Below the pieces are notes generated by a model. That model was not told the DNA's origin. It ran no database searches and was given only the letters and a program-made list of their open reading frames with translations. Positions 46,873 through 55,837 of a stretch of DNA of 64,000 nt are shown one piece after another. The position numbers and the translations under genes were made by a program. The stretch spans positions 6,807,845-6,871,844 of the forward strand of contig JAAFYY010000001.1 of assembly GCA_014284505.1 (NCBI GenBank), written 5' to 3'. This DNA comes from Streptacidiphilus sp. 4-A2. Its GTDB lineage: Bacteria > Actinomycetota > Actinomycetes > Streptomycetales > Streptomycetaceae. Position 1 is the first letter of the stretch. Every line of letters begins with the position of its first letter.

Positions 46873-48764
46873 TCAGGCTACGAGGGCGACCGGGGCGCCC
46901 AGTCCCTTGCTGCCGCTGTCGGGGTACATGGTCAACTGGCCGTCCGGGAAGAGGGCGACCAGATCGTCGGGCCAGCCGTTGGCGGAGAAGTTGCCGACGG
47001 TCATGTCAATCACGTTCGTCCAGGCGGCGTTGGGCGGCAGCAGGGTGATCTCCTGGTGGGTGCCGCTGTCGTCGACGTCGGGGTAGAGCGTCAGGGTGCC
47101 GTCGGTCCAGCGGACCACCAGGTCGGACCCGTTGTTGCCGGCCAGGTCGCCGCGGCGACGCCGCGCATCCAGGTCCAGGTCTTGTTGGCGGCGATCATCT
47201 GGACCTCCCCGGTCATGGAGTGGCTGGTGATGTTCGGGAACTCACTGACATGGCCGTCGCTCCAGGCCACCACCAGGCCCGTGGGCACCTTGCCGTTACC
47301 GCCGAACTGCCCGGCGACCACGGTTGCCTTGGTCCAGGTGGCGTTGGTGTTCTCCAGGCGCACTTCCGGGCCGATGCCGGCGGCGCTGACGTCCGGGTAG
47401 AGGTCGAGCTCGCCGTCGATCCAGCGGACCACCAGGCCGGACTGGTCGCTCTCGGGGGTGAATGTGCCGGCCGTGACCGAGACGGCGTCCTTCCAGACGG
47501 AGTTCGGCGGGACCAGCTGGGTCTCGCCGGTGAAGTGGCTGTTGCCGTCGCCGTGGTAGAGGGTGACCTCGCCGTCGACCCACACAGTGATCATGTCCTC
47601 GGCCCGGGGCTTGCCGGTGAAGTTCCCGGCAACCACATGCCGGGCGTCCTTCCACAGGCTGCGGGTGCCCATCGAGTAGGCGGCCGGCGGCGGGGCCACG
47701 GCGCCGGCCGTGGCCTGCTGGTAGAGGCTGAAGATCTGATCGCCGTACACCGGGCTGTAGGAGTAGCGGTCGTAGTACTTTTCGTTGGGGTTCGGCAGGC
47801 CGCCGCCGTTGAGGCCGCCGACGTTTCCGATGATGTCCCCGGTGGTGCCGTTGAAGTTGATCAGCCAGGGACCGCCGGAGACACCGTCCCAGAAGTCGTC
47901 GCAGGCGATCTGGATCTGGGTCAGCCCCGCGCCGGGCAGCCGGACGGTGGGCACGGTGCACTTGATCGGCTGGTCGTGCCCGTCCTTGCTCTTGCCCGGG
48001 TAGCCGATCACGGTGACCGCCGGGTTGTTGTAGCCGGGGGTACGGGTGAGGGTGTTGCCGCCGGTGACGTCTTCGAGCTTGCGGCCGTTGAGGTCGGCGA
48101 CCACACCGAAGGCGAAGTCCAGGTTGGACGCCGTACCCGAGGTGCTGTGTCCGGGCAGGGTGTAGCCGCTGGTGACCGCCCAGATCCCGAACGGTTCCTT
48201 GCCCTGGTTGTACTCGGGGACGAACGCGGTGTGCCCGCCGGGCCCGGGGGCGCAGTGGCCCGCGGTCAGGATCAGGTCCTTGCCGGGGCTCTTGACGACG
48301 CTCGCCGTGCAGTTGTGCGCCGTCTGGTCCTTGCCCAGGTAGTAGAGGGTGCCGATGGACGGGACGCCCGCGAAGTGGGTGCCGGTGGGCACGGCGGCCG
48401 CCGCCGGCCTGGGCCCGCTCGCAGCGGCGTGCACGCCGGGCCCGGCGGGGGATGCGCTGGCGGATGGGGCGGTGGACGGGGTGGTGGACGGGGCCGGGCC
48501 GGTCGCCGTGGTCTCCGGTACGGCCGACGCCATCAGCGCCGGGGTCCAGAAGGCCTCGGCATCAGCACTGGTCCAGTTCGCGTCGTTGCCCGAGCCCGAG
48601 CCCGAGCCCGAGCCCGGATCCGAACCCGGATCGGCGGGCGCGGAGGCGGGCGCGGAGGCCGTGGGTGAGCCCGCCGCCAGCGCGGACGGCGCGGGCGCCA
48701 GTGCGAGCGCCAGTGCCCCCAGGCACAGGGCGGTCGATATTCGGGTGAGTCCGGGAAAACGCAC
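46873..48764 (-). CDS. secreted trypsin-like serine protease with repeat domain (one frameshift)
   Basis: About 630 residues from GTG 48764 (VRFPGLTRISTALCLGALALALAPAPSALA, signal peptide). A Pro/Ser/Gly-rich spacer of about 100 residues precedes the peptidase: NCTASVVKSPGKDLILTAGHC (His), SNLDFAFGVV (Asp) and CDDFWDGVSGGPWLI (Ser in GVSGGP). The C-terminal half has about five repeats of 50 residues, with motifs such as WKDAVSVTAGTFTPES and GLVVRWIDGELDLYPDV, resembling FG-GAP/VCBS propeller blades. A one-base shift lies near 47145, and the last blades end PVALVA at 46873. The adjacent lipoprotein gene upstream runs the same way. Confidence 0.85.
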
Positions 48765-48903
48765 AGAGGGTCCTTGCTCGGTGGTCCTGATGAAGGCGCG
48801 GAGAATCCGGCCGGGGTGGCCCGGCGGCCGGCGCGGGCACGCGTCCGCCCGGGCACCGCTGCTGCGGCGCCCGGCGTTCGTACCCGCTGCCAGGCCGGGC
48901 CGG

Positions 48904-49745
48904 CTCAGCCCCGGGGGAGCCTGCTCACGTCCACGGTCTGGTTCGGGGGGAAGCTGGAAGGCCACGGGCTTGCCGTAGTCGGTGAAGGCGATGCCGCCCT
49001 GCTTCCCGCTCTGGATGACATAGGGGGTGCCTTCAGCGGCGATGAAGGTATCGGTGGTGCCCTTGCCGTCCGGCAGGATGTCCACCGTGGGTACCCCGCC
49101 CACGGTGGCCGGGCCCACCTTGGTCGAGAGCTGGTCGTCCTCGTCCGGGATCGACAGCGTGACCACGCCCGCCTGGCACAGGTTCTTCTGGTACTCGTCG
49201 GTGGTCATCGAGACGTCGGCGAAGTGCCGATCCGTGGTCGGACCCTTGAGGTACTTGCCGGCCAGCATCGCGGCCCCGGCCGCCCCGAACTCCGCCCGGG
49301 CGAAGCGGGCGTCGGGCTTGAGCCAGGTGGTGCCGCCGGAGACCAGCAGCTCCGCCGAGCCCCGGCCGGTCAGCGAGACCTGGCCGACGCAGTGTCCGGC
49401 CCGGTCCCAGGACAGGTGCGCGGTGAGCGGCAGCTGGTCGGGGTCGGCCGGGTCCGGGGTGTCGGTGAAGGCCATCGTGAACGAGGTGGCCGCCGCCCCG
49501 GCCGCTCTGGCTCGCTGGAGGATCGTTCCGGCCGGCAGGTCCGCCGTCGGCGTCTGCTTCGATCCGGTGGCCGAGGCGGACGGCGACGCGGACGCCTTTG
49601 CTGCGCCGCCCGCCGTCCCCCCGGTGGCGCTCGCGCAACCGGCCAGTCCCATGGCCGCGCAGCACACCGCAGCCCCGAAGCGCATTCCCGCAGACCGCAT
49701 TCCCGCAGACCGCATTTCCGCAAACCGCATTTCCGCAAACCGCAT
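48904..49745 (-). CDS. lipoprotein, LppX/LprG-like (one insertion)
   Basis: About 280 residues. From ATG 49745 the N-terminus is MRFAEMRFAEMRSAGMRSAGMRFG, encoded by 15-bp repeats that each supply an ATG. Then come AAVCCAAMGLAGCAS, with lipobox LAGC, and a Ser/Ala spacer. The folded domain reads ILQRARAAGAAATSFTMAFTDTPD, AHLSWDRAGHCVGQVSLTGRGSAELLVSGGTTWLK, and YVIQSGKQGGIAFTDYGKPVAFQLPP. This is the arrangement of actinobacterial lipoproteins that shuttle lipids. An extra C in the run near 48950 moves the frame; without it the end is NQTVDVSRLPRG with a stop at 48904. GGGAGG 8 bases before ATG 49745 supports the first ATG. Confidence 0.78.
49681..49745. repeat. four tandem 15-bp repeats, each carrying an ATG, at a gene start
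   Basis: On the minus strand the unit is ATGCGG followed by nine bases (encoding MRFAE or MRSAG), repeated four times, with a fifth partial copy. It makes the n-region of the lipoprotein signal peptide variable in length without changing frame. Confidence 0.88.
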
Positions 49746-50045
49746 GCAGAACCCTCCCCCTCATCCAACTCGTCTTGCAACGCCGGGATCCGATCAACTG
49801 GGCGCTGCGACGAACCCGGCGTCGTCGGCACAGACCACTGCAGTCACGCGCTCTGACAGGCGGAATCCCCGGAGTGCGCGGCCGCAAGGCCACGCCTCGC
49901 AATCCCCCATCCTCCCCCTGACGCGATCACGACCACAACCCGCACCCCGGGTGCGCCACCCCCGCCGACCGGCGGGTATGCCCTCCCGCAGCCCAGCGTG
50001 GCGCGCATCACGCGCGGGGCCTACCGGCATCCGGCCTTCGCGGCG
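49746..50045. other. intergenic region
   Basis: About 300 bases between the lipoprotein start and the DUF4291 stop. No coding region or clear hairpin is supported. It should hold the lipoprotein promoter. Confidence 0.3.
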
Positions 50046-50609
50046 TCACGGGGCCGATCCCAGGTGGTCCAGCGCCCGGGGCATCGGGTAGACGCGCTCG
50101 GTGGGGAGCAGCCGCTGTGCCTGCGCGGCACGCCCGCTCTGCACCAGCGCCGCGGCCTTGTGCACCTGAGGGGTGAGGTCGGTGAGACCGACGGTCCAGT
50201 CGTCGGTGAACGTGCGGATCAGGCGGCGGCTGATGCCGACCTGGATGCTGTAGTGGTTCAGCGCCGCTCCGCGCGGCGAGCGCTCCGGGTCCCACTGGAC
50301 ATGCACGGCCGCCTGGGCCACGACCGCCGGATCAGCGGTCGTCAGCGACGCCTGGGACAGTGCCTCCTCCCAGCCCTCCCGCGTCATCCGCACCGCGAGA
50401 ACCCGCTCCTGACCCGGTTTGCGGGCCCAGTTGCTGCGGTGCATCAGCCACAGGAACGAGGGCTTGATCCACGTCATCCGCTGGAACGAGAACGGCGCGA
50501 CGAAGCGCCCCGCCCGCAGCGCCGCATCAGCGATGGCAGGCGGGTAGGCCTGGTAGACCACGATCGTACGGGCGTCGTAGTCGGCACGAATCTGATGAGC
50601 GGGCGCCAT
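50046..50609 (-). CDS. DUF4291 domain protein
   Basis: Protein of 187 residues, frame intact. It begins MAPAHQIRADYDARTIVVYQAYPPAIADAALRAGRFVAPFSFQRMTWIKPSFLWLMHRSNWARKPGQERVLAV, which is the conserved DUF4291 pattern (the YQAY..IA..A and F...RMTWIKPSFLWMM.R..W motifs). The middle VQWDPERSPRG and the end RTFTDDWTVGLTDLTPQVHKAAAL are also family parts. DUF4291 is widespread in bacteria and fungi, and its function is unknown. The SseB-like gene upstream is on the same strand, so an operon is possible. Confidence 0.85.
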   Translation of the reverse strand: MAPAHQIRADYDARTIVVYQAYPPAIADAALRAGRFVAPFSFQRMTWIKPSFLWLMHRSNWARKPGQERVLAVRMTREGWEEALSQASLTTADPAVVAQAAVHVQWDPERSPRGAALNHYSIQVGISRRLIRTFTDDWTVGLTDLTPQVHKAAALVQSGRAAQAQRLLPTERVYPMPRALDHLGSAP

Positions 50610-50720
50610 GCACCGCAGCCTGCCAGCCGCTCCCCTCCCGAAGCGACCCAGTTTCCCCCCGCCGAGCGCCCGACCGCTCAGGCCAGGCAGACCCGGTCGT
50701 CAGTCCGGAGAAACCGCGGC

Positions 50721-51173
50721 CTACCTCCGACGACTGGCCGGTTCCGAGGCCCTTGAGTGCGTCGATCGCACCCGCGATCCCAATCGCCGTCTCCCGCAGC
50801 GCATCCAGATCCACCTGGCAGCCCCCGTCGTCACTGCTCTCCACGCGACGGCCACCTCCTGCGGCACGATGCCCGTCACCGGCGGCAGCAGCACCGGCTG
50901 GTCCGATCCGAGGTCGACGGCCAGTCCCACGGCTCCCCCAACTTTCACGGTCGCCTCGTCGAGCAGCCGCCAGCAGTACACGGTCACGAACTCCACGACC
51001 TGGCCGTCCACGGCGCCCCACTTGAGGACGAAACGCTTCAGTGCGTCCGGGGAGGTGAATGCGGCCAGCCAGTGCACCCCGCCGGGCCCTACCAGTTTCC
51101 ACAACCCGCCGTCCTGCAAGGGGCACCGCAACAGCGAATTCCGCACCCGCGCGATCGCTTCCACCCTGCTCAT
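50721..51173 (-). CDS. SseB-like N-terminal domain protein (frameshift, 3' end uncertain)
   Basis: From ATG 51173 the protein reads MSRVEAIARVRNSLLRCPLQ, then GGLWKLVGPGGVHWLAAFTSPDALKRFVLKWGAVDGQVVEFVTVYCWRLLDEATVKVGGAVGLAVDLGSDQPVLLPPVTGIVP. This is the SseB N-terminal pattern (LAAFTS..AL..F, G..LL, GL..D.....LPP). Near 50840 a shift leads to SDDGGCQVDLDALRETAIGIAGAIDALKGLGTGQSSEVGRGF, which looks like the start of a helical WXG/ESX-type domain. The true stop lies somewhere between 50527 and 50750. In the unshifted frame it ends at 50721. Role unknown. Confidence 0.55.
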   Translation of the reverse strand: MSRVEAIARVRNSLLRCPLQDGGLWKLVGPGGVHWLAAFTSPDALKRFVLKWGAVDGQVVEFVTVYCWRLLDEATVKVGGAVGLAVDLGSDQPVLLPPVTGIVPQEVAVAWRAVTTGAARWIWMRCGRRRLGSRVRSTHSRASEPASRRR

Positions 51174-52074
51174 ACCGTCACCGTTCGCCCCTCCCGCGCG
51201 TACCGGCGTTTGATGCTGCCCACTCAGCTCGGGCGTCACAGAAGTTCGGGCTTCTGGGTGGGTAGTTGACGGGCCCCGCAGGCCAACTCGATCCCGCCCA
51301 GCGGGAGAGCTGTTCGGTCCGATACTGCGATTGAGGTTATTGGCCCGGTAGTTGTGACGTCTGACAGGTGATGTGTCTGCGTACTGCCGTTCCTGTGGAT
51401 CTCGGGACCGGGTGGCTCCCGGGGACTTTCCACGACCCCCTTGGACACGGCTGCTCTTTAGCGGATCTGCGAGTTGGACCGACGCGATCTGTCGGCCGCC
51501 TCCGGCGGGGTCAGTGCCGTCTCCCTGGATGCCGTGCCCCGTCCAGCTGCCTGATGCGACGTTCTGTGGGGTCAACGGGCGCATCTTCCCCCTGGTCGGT
51601 CCGCAGTCGCCGGTCGGGGACGAAGCCCAAGAAGCGGAATCCTGTCAGCCGTTGGAGGTGCGCGCCGGATCGCTCCGCACCCGTGGTCCCGGCAGCCGGC
51701 GGCGGCAACTTCCCCGACGGTTCCGGGACAACACGTCATCAAAGCGGATAATTCTGGAACGGTCCGGGAGCCTGGCTCCGGGGCCCTGTTGACGTCGTGC
51801 CCGGGTTCGGGTGATATTGATTCCGCCGCATGGAATCACCGATCTTGAATGCATCATTGGTGTAGTTGAAAAGAACGAACCGGCTGACGCTGTCGCTGCT
51901 CCGTACCATGTTCCGGCCCACGCGATACCCACGTTTCATGCACTTGGTCTCGTTCGACCTGCGATGCTCCTCCACTCTCCATGCGATCGCTCTGGGCGCC
52001 ATGCGATCACGCTGGGCGTCGGCTTCTGCGCATTGCTCTGAATTCAGCTCCTCCCCGCCGTGAAAGGAATTCCC
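51174..52074. other. long intergenic region
   Basis: About 900 bases without a gene that I can support; open frames here are low complexity and lack ribosome sites. A plausible promoter, TTGACG (51789-51794), then 17 bases, then TGATAT (51812-51817), points toward the secreted propeller gene at 52075 and would give a 5' leader of about 250 bases. Confidence 0.4.
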
Positions 52075-53214
52075 ATGCAGCTGTACATGGCCGCGCGCCT
52101 CCGTCGCGCGTCGGTGTTAGCGGCCCTCGTGGGCTCGGCCCTGATGGGTGCAACGACGCTGGGTACGCCGACCGCACAGGCCGCCACCGCCCGGCCCAGT
52201 GCCGGCCGCAGCGCAAGCTCCAGTGAACTCCGGGACGTGAGCGGGTCCGCTTCCGCGGCCGCGCCCGCAGTGACGGCCCACACGTCCAACCAGGCCTGGC
52301 TGTTCTCCTACCCGGCCGCCCCCTCGGGGCCCTGGCAGTCCCCGACCAACATCAGCTTCAACTCCGGTGCCGGCGCCGTCGGGACACTTTCCTACAGCAG
52401 TCCCTATGCGGCGGCCCGGGACAGCAACGGGAACCTGTGGGTCTACTACCAGAACGGTGGTGTGTGGACCCCGCTCAACGTCACCGCGGCGGTCGGCGGT
52501 GTCACCATCGCCGGTGATCCCGAGGTGCTGGACGGGGTCGTGTGGGCCAGGAACGCCAACGGCCACCTCATCAGGTTCTCCGTCGACGGCAACAACGTCT
52601 GGACCGCGCAGGACCTGTCGGCTGCGACCGGCGTCTCCATCACGGGCGACCCGTCCCCGACGCTGAATCCGAGCGAGGGCGTCTTTGTCCGCGACACCAG
52701 CGGGAACCTGCAGTTGATCGGCATCAGCCCCGGCGGCTCCTGGGTGAGCACCAACATCACCGCCGCCACCGCCGGATCGCCCACCATAGCCAGCAACCCC
52801 TACACCGACGGCACCGGCGTCATCTACGCCCGCGGCACCAACAACGACCTGCTGCAGTACTTCGTCAGCGGCGGCTCGTGGGTCTACTTCAACGTGACCA
52901 CAGCCACCGGGCAGACGGTGGACCCCGTCGCCGGCGGGGTCACCTACAGCCGCAATGCCGCGGGCCACCTGTTGCAGTTCTTCGTGACCGGAGGGCACTG
53001 GGTCTACTTCGACGTCTCGGCGGCCGTCGGCGGCGTGACGATCGCGGGTGACCCCGCGACCTACAACGGCTGGGAGTACGGGCGGACCGCCGCCGGGCAC
53101 CTCGTCGAGTTCTACGTCAGCTCCGGGTGGCAGAGCCTGGACCTCACCAACGTGACCGGCACCTCCATAGACGCCGACCCGGTCGCCACCTCACTGGGCG
53201 TCCTGGCCTCCTGA
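52075..53214 (+). CDS. secreted beta-propeller repeat protein
   Basis: Protein of 379 residues, frame intact. ATG 52075 follows AAAGGAATTCCC; an in-frame GTG lies at 52060. The signal peptide MQLYMAARLRRASVLAALVG ends near AQAATA. The mature part holds about six repeats of 45 residues with motifs such as GNLWVYYQNGGVWTPLNVTAAVG, NGHLIRFSVDGNNVW and AGHLLQFFVTGGHWVYFDVSAAVG. These resemble fucose-lectin-like or PLL-type propellers. A carbohydrate-binding role outside the cell is possible but inferred. No catalytic residues are apparent. Confidence 0.82.
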   Translation: MQLYMAARLRRASVLAALVGSALMGATTLGTPTAQAATARPSAGRSASSSELRDVSGSASAAAPAVTAHTSNQAWLFSYPAAPSGPWQSPTNISFNSGAGAVGTLSYSSPYAAARDSNGNLWVYYQNGGVWTPLNVTAAVGGVTIAGDPEVLDGVVWARNANGHLIRFSVDGNNVWTAQDLSAATGVSITGDPSPTLNPSEGVFVRDTSGNLQLIGISPGGSWVSTNITAATAGSPTIASNPYTDGTGVIYARGTNNDLLQYFVSGGSWVYFNVTTATGQTVDPVAGGVTYSRNAAGHLLQFFVTGGHWVYFDVSAAVGGVTIAGDPATYNGWEYGRTAAGHLVEFYVSSGWQSLDLTNVTGTSIDADPVATSLGVLAS

Positions 53215-53259
53215 CGAAACCCTCCCCCACCACAGCCGCTCACCGAGCCCGAAGGATCC

Positions 53260-53283
53260 GCCGAGGACCACCAGATCCTCGGC
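53260..53283 (+). terminator. hairpin after propeller gene
   Basis: GCCGAGGA (53260-53267) pairs with TCCTCGGC (53276-53283), 46 bases after the stop. The 53284-53691 stretch beyond it holds no supported gene. Confidence 0.45.
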
Positions 53284-53691
53284 GATCTCGCTGTACCGCG
53301 AGCCACTCGCGGCGTTGTCCATCGCTTCCGTCACCCTGAGCAGGCTGGGGGAGGACGGACCCGGTGCTCTCGCGCACCGTCCAACAGGATCACGCGGGCA
53401 TGCGCCTCATGATTCCCGACCTCCTGGTGGGCCCCTCGCAGTCCCTGGTGCTCGGCGCATGACCGGTGTGCGGCTGTCGCGCCCTGGCTATGGCGGATTG
53501 CTGTCCGCTTCGGCGGGTCGGCAGTTGTTACTGCTGACCGGGTCACAACTCCGTGCCCGACGGAGGCGGGCGTTCGCCGGTGTTTTCCGGGTGTTCGGGG
53601 GTGAGCGAAGCGTTGGTGCGGCTACGGTGGGATCCAAGCTGAGCTGGGGCGGTGCCTGTTCGTGCTGCCGCGCTGAATACGGGGGTGTGGC

Positions 53692-55837
53692 GTGGTCGAT
53701 CCCATGTCGATGTCGGCGGTGGTGACGTTCCTGGGGTCGTTGAACCTCTCGTTGGGGACCGAGGCGGGCAGATCGCTGTGGGAGGGCGCCGGGGTGCTGG
53801 CGCGGCGCTGCGCGGGGCGTCCGGTACCGGCGCCGGTCAGTGCGGAGGGGCGGAGGAGGTGGCCCGCGTACTGTCCGATGGGGCACGGCGCGATCCCGCC
53901 CGTAGGCGCGAGTTGTCGGCGCTGATGCGCGGCGTCCCGGCCTCGGCGTCCGCGCATGGCGCGCCCCGGCTGCTCCCTGCGTCGAGCCCGTACTTCAAGG
54001 ACCGCCAGGACGCGTTGAAGATCCTGGACCGGGAGCTGACGCGGCCCGCCGACGGTCGCCCCAGGGTGGTGAACATCCACGGACCGGCTGGGATCGGCAG
54101 CTCGACGCTGGCCGTCCACTGGGGCTGGCGCGAGGTCGCACACTTCCCGGACGGACAGCTGTACCTGGATCTGCACGGCACCTCAGCGAGCACGGCGCTT
54201 CCGGCCGGCGCCGTACTGCACCGGGTGCTGACCCAGCTCGGCCTGGACAAGGACGCGATCCCGGCCGACGCCGAGGACCGGATCGCCCTGTACCGCACCT
54301 CGGTCGCAGAGCGGCGGATGCTGGTGGTGCTGGACCACGTCCACTCCGCCGCGCAGATCCGCTCCCTGGTCACCTCTGCCCCGGGCGTCGTCGTGGTCAC
54401 CGTCAGCCGCCACGCGCTGGTCGGCCTGGACGCCGTCCGGGTGCCGGTCGGACCTCTGCCGGAGCAGGACGCACTCCACCTGCTCGGCGACCTGGTCGGC
54501 AAACAAGCACTCTCCGCAGCTCGGGCCACACTGCCGTCGGTGCTGGAGCGATGCGCGGGCTCCCCATGGGCCCTGCGGGCCTGCGCCCCGGCCCTGCTCC
54601 AGCAGAACGAGCCCGCCACCCTGCCGGACGATCCGGCCGCCGATCCGTTGCACGGCATCGTCGACCTGGTCTACAGCGGCCTGCCGGCGCACCTTGCGGC
54701 AGCGCTGCGGACGCTGTCGCTGCGCCCGTGGTCGGCTCTGACGCCGACGCTTGCCGCAGCGGCCCTGGCCACCGACCCGGTGCGGGCCGCCGCAGTCCTG
54801 GCCGAGCTGGCGGAGCGCCAGCTGTTGCAGGGCACGGAGTCCGACCGGTTCGTGTTGCGCCCACTGGTACGCCGGTTCGCGCTGGACGCGGCCCAGCGCG
54901 AGGACACCCCGGCGGACCGAGCCGGCGCGCTGGACCGGACGGTGGCGGGGCTCGTGGAGTTCGCCGTCGAGGCCGACGAGATCGCGTTGGATGCACGTTG
55001 GCACGTTGGTCCCCGCTACGAGGAACCCCAGCAGTCGCGTAGGACATCCGGCTCTGCCGCCTACGCCGGCCCAGGCCAGGCGCTGGCCGCACTGGAGGCC
55101 GAGCTGGGCAACCTGCTGGAGGCGGTACGCGCGGCCGAGGAGGGCGACGACGCCGAGACCGTGTTCTACCTCTGCCAGGCGATGTGGCCGGTCCAGCTCA
55201 AGGTCGGGCGCGTCGAGGAGATCCTTCCCGCGTTGCGTGGCAACGTGCGGCTGATCGACAAGACCTTCCCCGGTACGGACATGGCCGGGCGGCGCACGCG
55301 CAGCTGGCCTTCGCCCTGAAGGATCTGCGGCAGGAGCAGGAGGCACAAACGCAGCTGGAAGCCGCTGCTGAAGCCGACGGGCTGGCCGGGCACCTACGGG
55401 GCCGGGCCACAGCGGTGGAGTCGCTGGGTCTGCTGCGGCTGGGTCAGTGGGATCACGAGGCGGCACTGCCGCTGTTCCAGCAGGCGGCGCGGCTGCTGGA
55501 GGCGATCGGGCCAGGAGAGCGGGGTGCCAAGGACGTACCCCGTGGGCTTGCCCTGCTGGAACGGCACCAGGGCCGGGCGCTGCGCGGACTGGGCCGACTG
55601 GACGAGGCACGCGAGCGGCTGCAGGTCGCGCTGGGCTTCTTCCGCGGCACTGCCGAGGCATACAACACGGCACGGACGCTGACCGACCTGGCCGCCGTGC
55701 TGCTGGACGCCGGGCAGGCCGAAGCGGCGCGCCCGATGGCCCAGGAGGCGCTGGCGCTGCTGGAGCAGGAGCACGCGCTCGCCCACCTGGACTACGTGCG
55801 CGCGCTGCTGGAGCGGTGCGTCAACGAAGCAGGGTGA
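53692..55837 (+). CDS. STAND NTPase with NB-ARC-like and TPR domains (frameshifted)
   Basis: About 715 residues. GTG 53692 begins VVDPMSMSAVVTFLGSLNLSLGTEAGRSLWEGAGVLARR, a short N-terminal region seen in Streptomyces NB-ARC proteins. Frames shift near 53810 and 55290. The NTPase domain has a P-loop VVNIHGPAGIGSSTLAVHW in which the usual GK(T/S) Lys is replaced by Ser, and Walker B RMLVVLDHVHSA. A winged-helix region (LPAHLAAALRTLSLRPW) follows. The C-terminus has TPR-like helices (LGLLRLGQWDHEAALPLFQQAARLLEAIG). STAND proteins act as signal-triggered switches. The end overlaps the convergent glycosyltransferase-like gene by 17 bases. Confidence 0.82.

Noticed and set aside
51368..51792. Overlapping plus-strand open frames in the 51.4-51.8 kb gap
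   Set aside because: Two frames overlap almost fully, both low in recognisable structure, no ribosome site; not supportable as genes.
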